From: Straminergon stramineum
Lineage: Eukaryota > Streptophyta > Bryopsida > Hypnales > Calliergonaceae
Assembly (NCBI GenBank): GCA_963920665.1
Contig: OY987270.1
Coordinates: 744,001-808,000, forward strand
Direction of reading: 5' to 3'
DNA length: 64,000 nt
In this document: positions 59,901-64,000 of the stretch, piece by piece
Position numbering within the stretch: position 1 is the first letter of the stretch
Layout of the letters: each line of letters opens with the position of its first letter
The notes under the pieces: model-generated
Told to the model about the DNA's origin: nothing
Database searches by the model: none
What the model saw: only the letters and a program-made list of their open reading frames with translations
Translations under genes and position numbers: made by a program

Positions 59901-62248
59901 GATTTTTGATGGGTCCATGAATTTTAAAAAAAGATTTTAAATTCTCTAATCTTCCATTTTGAAGGCACTTGATAAACTAAAAAAATATCAAAGTGTTAAA
60001 AAATAATTGTATGAAATTTCACCTAACTTTCACAAATAGAAGTATATTTTAAGCATATATTTTGGGCAAGAATATATAAGAATTGACTTTAAATATTTAG
60101 ACCTCGTGTCAAAATTTCATGAACATCCTAACCAAAATTGACCTCATACAAACCTACTCACAATTCCTATTATCTGTCCAACACACTATTGGACTTTAGG
60201 GGTTAAGGTTTCACCTAGTAAGGACATCAAAGACTAAAAGTATGTGATGAATGACTTTTAAAGGCAAGCTTGAATTTAGGAAGACAAGTTTTATTCTGAC
60301 CCAAATATGCAAAACTTGGGTTCACACCTTGTATGTTTACACCTTGCACTATGTCAAAATTTGAAAAACATCTATTAAAAGATGACTTTATACACACTCC
60401 TACCCGAGATCAACTTCTTACATTCAATGGTCATTTGGTCCTTTAGGGGTTCTTGAGAATATCCTTTTTTCCCAATTGGATATCCGAATAAAAAATTATG
60501 TTGCCTTGAACTTTTTTGGCTATATAGGCAATTTTGTTGATCAACTTTTGAAAATTGGCAAGTATGTAACTAAAAAGTTATGGCATAAAATTGTCTAAAA
60601 AATAATTTAGTTCTCAAATCACATTCGTAGAGGATTTTATCTTTGTTAGCTATGTTAGGGTGATTTCAAGAATAAAACATTTTCTTCTAACTTCAAGCCC
60701 TAATATCTTGCAATATATAAAGTCAAAGTTCTAGAAATTTTCTCCGCATGTTTTTCTCTAACTTTTCACAATTTGAATTTCAAATAAAAAGTTTTTTTCA
60801 TTGCACAAGAAATCATCAAAGAATGACTAGTGTATTGTCAATTCACATAACCTCCTTGAATTGCAAAGTGATTTAGAATAAGCTAGACTCCATATTTGCT
60901 TCTATAATTTTTCATAAGTGAACCGAACATCATACACTTATGAATGGGAAAAATCTGCATTTTGGTGTAGAGAATTTTTTTTACCATAAGAGGGCTCGAA
61001 TTTTGGTAACCCTATTTTGTAGAAATGAAATTTTTTTTCTCACTTCAAACTTTATAATCTTTCAATCCATATGGTCAAATGGTCTAAAAAATTTCCACAC
61101 ATAGTCTTATTTGCTTAATACATTTCAATAAAATTAGAATACAAAAAAAAATTAATTAATTTTGGACAATGCATAAAAAATTGGCACTTTTGGACTTTCC
61201 CTCTTCCAAAACACCCTCTAACCTTTAGAGTTTAAAGATCCTAGCATTCAAAAAGAGGATGCACCTTATTCATACCATGACTTCCAAAAGACTCATTTTG
61301 GACATCCAATTTGAACTAAAAAAATGAATCAATACTTTAATTTTTTAACCAAAACTTCTGAAAAAATAAAGATTTATAGGATAATGAATTTTCACATGTG
61401 AAAAGTTAATTTAAAAAAAATAAATTACATAAATGCTAAATTTAGCTTAATAGTGCTTATTCTCCACATGCCTTTAGAATATGAAAAAAAAAACAATGGA
61501 CAAAATATTTTCACACTATTATTCATGGATGTTTGTATATTCTTTATTGAGACAATTAAATTTTATTGAATTTTTCTTGACATGTTCACAAATTTTCACC
61601 TTTTCTATAAATATTATAAAACTACATATTTTGTACAAAATTCATTTAGTTTTTCACATTGATAGACAACAACAAATTCATACAATAAAAATACAAATTT
61701 AAAATCCAAGTCTAACATGAAAGACAAAATTGGTCTCAAAAATGATATTCAATTGTTTTGCTGTGGAAAAAAGACTATATGGCTGAAGTTAGAACTACTA
61801 CTGTACTTGATGGTCAAGGTTGTGTGAAAATGTTTCTAAAAACAAATGCTGGAATATTTAGGAATTTTTTTTTTTTCAATTTTTTTTTCTGTATGGAAAA
61901 AAAATTCTTTCTATTTTTTAGAAATTTTCTGAAACACAAATAGCACCTTTGATTAATTATTTGGTAGGGAATGCCGACCTTGACCACCAGGTATGGTATA
62001 ACTTAAGGGTGAAATTTTCCCTAAGACTTAACGGAACCCGGTGAGAAAATACCCAGATGAACGAGCACATCCAGACCTCTGTCACCGAGCAACACGAACG
62101 AATACAGTATTCGGACGAATTCAGTTTTCGTCGGTCGACGATACGTTCGTGTTCCGTCATCTCTCTCCTGGAGTCGGTCCCCTGGGCCATGAGAAGGATA
62201 TGGCGCCGCAACCACCGTTCCATTCTTCTCGCATTCCAATTCATAGCG
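56920..62248. other. Long AT-rich gene-free stretch
   Basis: No gene, tRNA or rRNA recognised in over 5 kb. Isolated TTAA-family termini: TTGACCCCTAAAGGATG at about 57753, GGACTTTAGGGGTTAA at 60191-60206, and TGGTCCTTTAGGGGTT at about 60429-60446 (degraded), so at least two old elements are probably present. Open frames here (58459-58686, 61481-61702, 61758-61943) are low-complexity Phe/Lys/Ile-rich translations. The last 250 bases are GC-richer and likely carry the promoter and 5' untranslated region of the PsbP-domain gene. Confidence 0.45.
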
Positions 62249-64000
62249 ATGGCGATTTGCACTCTGCAGTCGTCTTCAATCTTTTCATTATTCTCTTCTT
62301 CTCCGTCTGTGCCAATATGCGATGAAGCGGCGTGCGCACGCACAAGTTTTAAAGCCTTTCCCCCGAGTGTAAATTCAGGTTGTCGCACAGGTTCTTGTAG
62401 GAGTCTCCAGAGGTTTACGCCACGGTCGAGTACGCAGAGAGATGGTGAATCTGTCGAATTATGTGTTGGAGAGAAAGAAAATGAGAGTATAACGGATTGG
62501 CTATCGTCTGCATTCGGGAGTTCGAGGGCGACGGGCAGGAGAGAATGCTTATTAGCAATGGCGGTTGTTGGCTTGCTAGTTTCTCAAGAGAAGGCTCGTG
62601 CAGAAGGTTAGAGGCTGTGCATGTACTCAAGCAGAGTGAGTTTTGGCAAATTGTTATCAGTGGATGGATTCTTACAGCAATTCTTGTGAATACAGAGACC
62701 GAAGTTGTGAAGAAAATCGTGGAGAAGGATAGAAGCTGTATGTGTTTGTACTAAATCAGAGTGAGTTTGAATTTTTGAATTCGAGGCGGATTCTTATGGC
62801 AATTCTTGTTAATGCAGAGACAGCAGTTGTGGATGTGGCGCCGAAGACGGAAGTTGTGGACGCACCGAGCTTGGAGCTCTATGTCGACGAGAAGGAAGGG
62901 TTCAAACTATTGCGACCGGCGCTTTGGAACAAGGTAATGGAATGGCTGCTCCCTCTTAGGTCACTAGACACCGTTAGTACAAATGTGTTCGTTTTGAGCA
63001 GAATGTGCCAAATTTGTGCCAAATTTTACTTGGTACATTTTTGGCCATGGCTCTTCATTATCTTCCTAGCACTAATCGCCTCTTCTTTTGCCTTGATCTG
63101 TCATTTAATGCCTTGCTGCCTGATATTTATATATGACAGCTCCTGCTAGCGAATGGTCATGCAATGAGAAGTAAACATTCGATATTGACATTCGTCTGGG
63201 ACTGAGTTCCAATCATTCATCACTCAGTAGTTAATGCCTTTGGCTGTGAACTGCTCGATCACGAATGCCATTTCTCAATCAAACTGGATTTGTAGGTGGA
63301 AAAAGCAGGAGCAACAGTTCTATTCGAAGATCCAGCTAAACGTGGGAACACCATTGGGGTGGTAGTAAATCCAGTGCGAATCTCTTCACTCAAAGATTTT
63401 GGTACTCCCGATGTTGTTGCAGAGAAACTTATTGCCGCTGAGCGTAAAAAGGTGAAGTTTAACCACAATCCTATGTAGGAATTTCTGTGCAGTACTGGCT
63501 CTCGGTCGTTCCTATTTGATACAATAGTGCTATGCTTAAAATCAACGCTGTTTCCGATTTGTGATTGAACCAACAAAAATAGCAAAACTTACCATGCACT
63601 CATTCACAGCATTATTCATTAGATTCACTCATATTCTTTCACTGATATCAAGGTCGGCATTCCTACTTTGAATGAACCGAAGGATAAGTATAATGATAAG
63701 ATGTTTCTATAATCAAGTGGTTTGGAGGATCAAGTGCAACAAATTTTGCACAAGACTGTATTTTTGCAGTTGTATTACATTGTGTCTAACTTGTACTCGA
63801 ATTTTCTAAGTCGATAACACGAATGATTTTTCCGGTTGCGCAGCCGAGTACAAATGATGCACAGCTCGTGCGAGTTCAGGAGCGGCAAGCGAATGGGGAG
63901 ATCCCTTTATATTGCTTGGAGTACACCTTAGATAGCTCCAGGGGGCAGAAGAGAATACTATCTGCAGTCACGGTGGCTTCCAAAAAGCTCTACATTCTCA
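62249..64000 (+). CDS. PsbP-domain protein (PPD2-like), lumenal, 5' part
   Basis: Exons: 62249-62606, 62818-62933, 63296-63451 and 63844-64000 onward, with consistent phases (1, 0, 0); 262 codons lie in the window and the gene runs off its edge. Residues 1-90 form a Ser-rich plastid transit peptide. Residues 97-118 carry a twin-Arg lumenal signal: GRREC, hydrophobic LLAMAVVGLLV, then ARA|E as cleavage site. The PsbP fold follows: LELYVDEKEGFKLLRPALW, then KAGATVLFEDPAKRGNTIGV, VNPVRISSLKDFG, CLEYTLDSSRGQKR and SAVTVASKKLYIL. KAGATVLFED and the SSRG region are closest, from memory, to Arabidopsis PPD2. PsbP-like lumenal proteins assist photosystem assembly; the exact role of PPD2 is not settled. 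Upstream in-frame Met codons at 62057 and 62189 would spoil the transit peptide, so Met at 62249 is preferred. Confidence 0.88.
62602..62850 (+). repeat. Tandem duplication around intron 1 of the PsbP-domain gene
   Basis: AGAAGGTTAGAGGCTGTGCA (62602) recurs as AGAAGGATAGAAGCTGTATG (62723), followed in each by CAGAGTGAGTTT, GGATTCTTA...GCAATTCTTGT and ..CAGAGACCGAAGTTGTG / ..CAGAGACAGCAGTTGTG. The offset is about 122-125 bases. The copy of the donor has GA where the used donor has GT. Confidence 0.85.

Noticed and set aside
54849..60206. A 5.4-kb transposon bounded by TTAACCCCGAAAGGAC and GGACTTTAGGGGTTAA carrying the STI1-like gene
   Set aside because: The two ends match for only about ten bases, and other TTAA termini lie in between (57753), so the pairing is arbitrary.
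62041..62325. Start of the PsbP-domain protein at the upstream Met codons (62057 or 62189)
   Set aside because: These would place charged, non-plastid-like residues before the Ser-rich transit peptide; Met at 62249 (MAICTLQSSS) is typical.

Overview
The window is nuclear DNA of a green plant of the streptophyte line. The evidence is: intron-rich genes with GT-AG introns; a plastid-type RNase J with a GT-1/trihelix C-terminus; a thylakoid-lumen PsbP-domain protein; a 175-residue calcineurin-B-like protein that closely resembles the Arabidopsis At3g18430 type; NAC-alpha; and a four-EF-hand calmodulin-like protein. Exons have near-balanced base composition, while intergenic DNA is very AT-rich and full of small inverted-repeat transposons. 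I cannot name the species. The piggyBac-type remains make a seed plant less likely, but that is inference.

Layout. 1-8.6 kb: transposon-derived repeats surrounding a decayed, intron-containing GAPDH pseudogene (minus, about 3.78-5.67 kb). 8.6-11.6 kb: no gene recognised, tandem repeats. 11.6-13.3 kb: a three-exon gene of unknown function (minus). 13.3-22.5 kb: more repeats, an unidentified decayed gene (minus), a CACTA-like fold-back and a degraded piggyBac transposase (plus). 22.5-24.3 kb: NAC-alpha (minus, four exons). 24.3-29 kb: AT-rich, several fold-back elements. 29.0-37.6 kb: RNase J (plus, 17 exons, 986 aa). 38.1-43.3 kb: two related single-exon genes of an unrecognised family, apparently a segmental duplication. 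45.0-45.6 kb: a calmodulin-like protein (minus). 46.5-52.0 kb: a dense nest of TTAA-flanked elements. 52.4-54.2 kb: CHP/calcineurin-B-like gene (minus, six exons). 55.4-56.9 kb: a four-exon gene with an STI1-like domain in AT-rich DNA (minus). 62.2-64.0 kb: 5' part of a PPD2-like PsbP-domain gene (plus), cut by the window edge.

The genes are unrelated housekeeping genes and do not form a pathway, though RNase J and the PsbP-domain protein are both expected in plastids. The strongest theme is mobile DNA. Several families of non-autonomous elements start with TTAA-CCC, the hallmark of piggyBac, and they share this window with a recognisable but dead piggyBac transposase. A separate family with GGGTGATTGC ends carries perfect 4-bp target duplications at two different sites. 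Exon borders were placed by hand from GT-AG signals, reading-frame phase and family similarity; no search was run.
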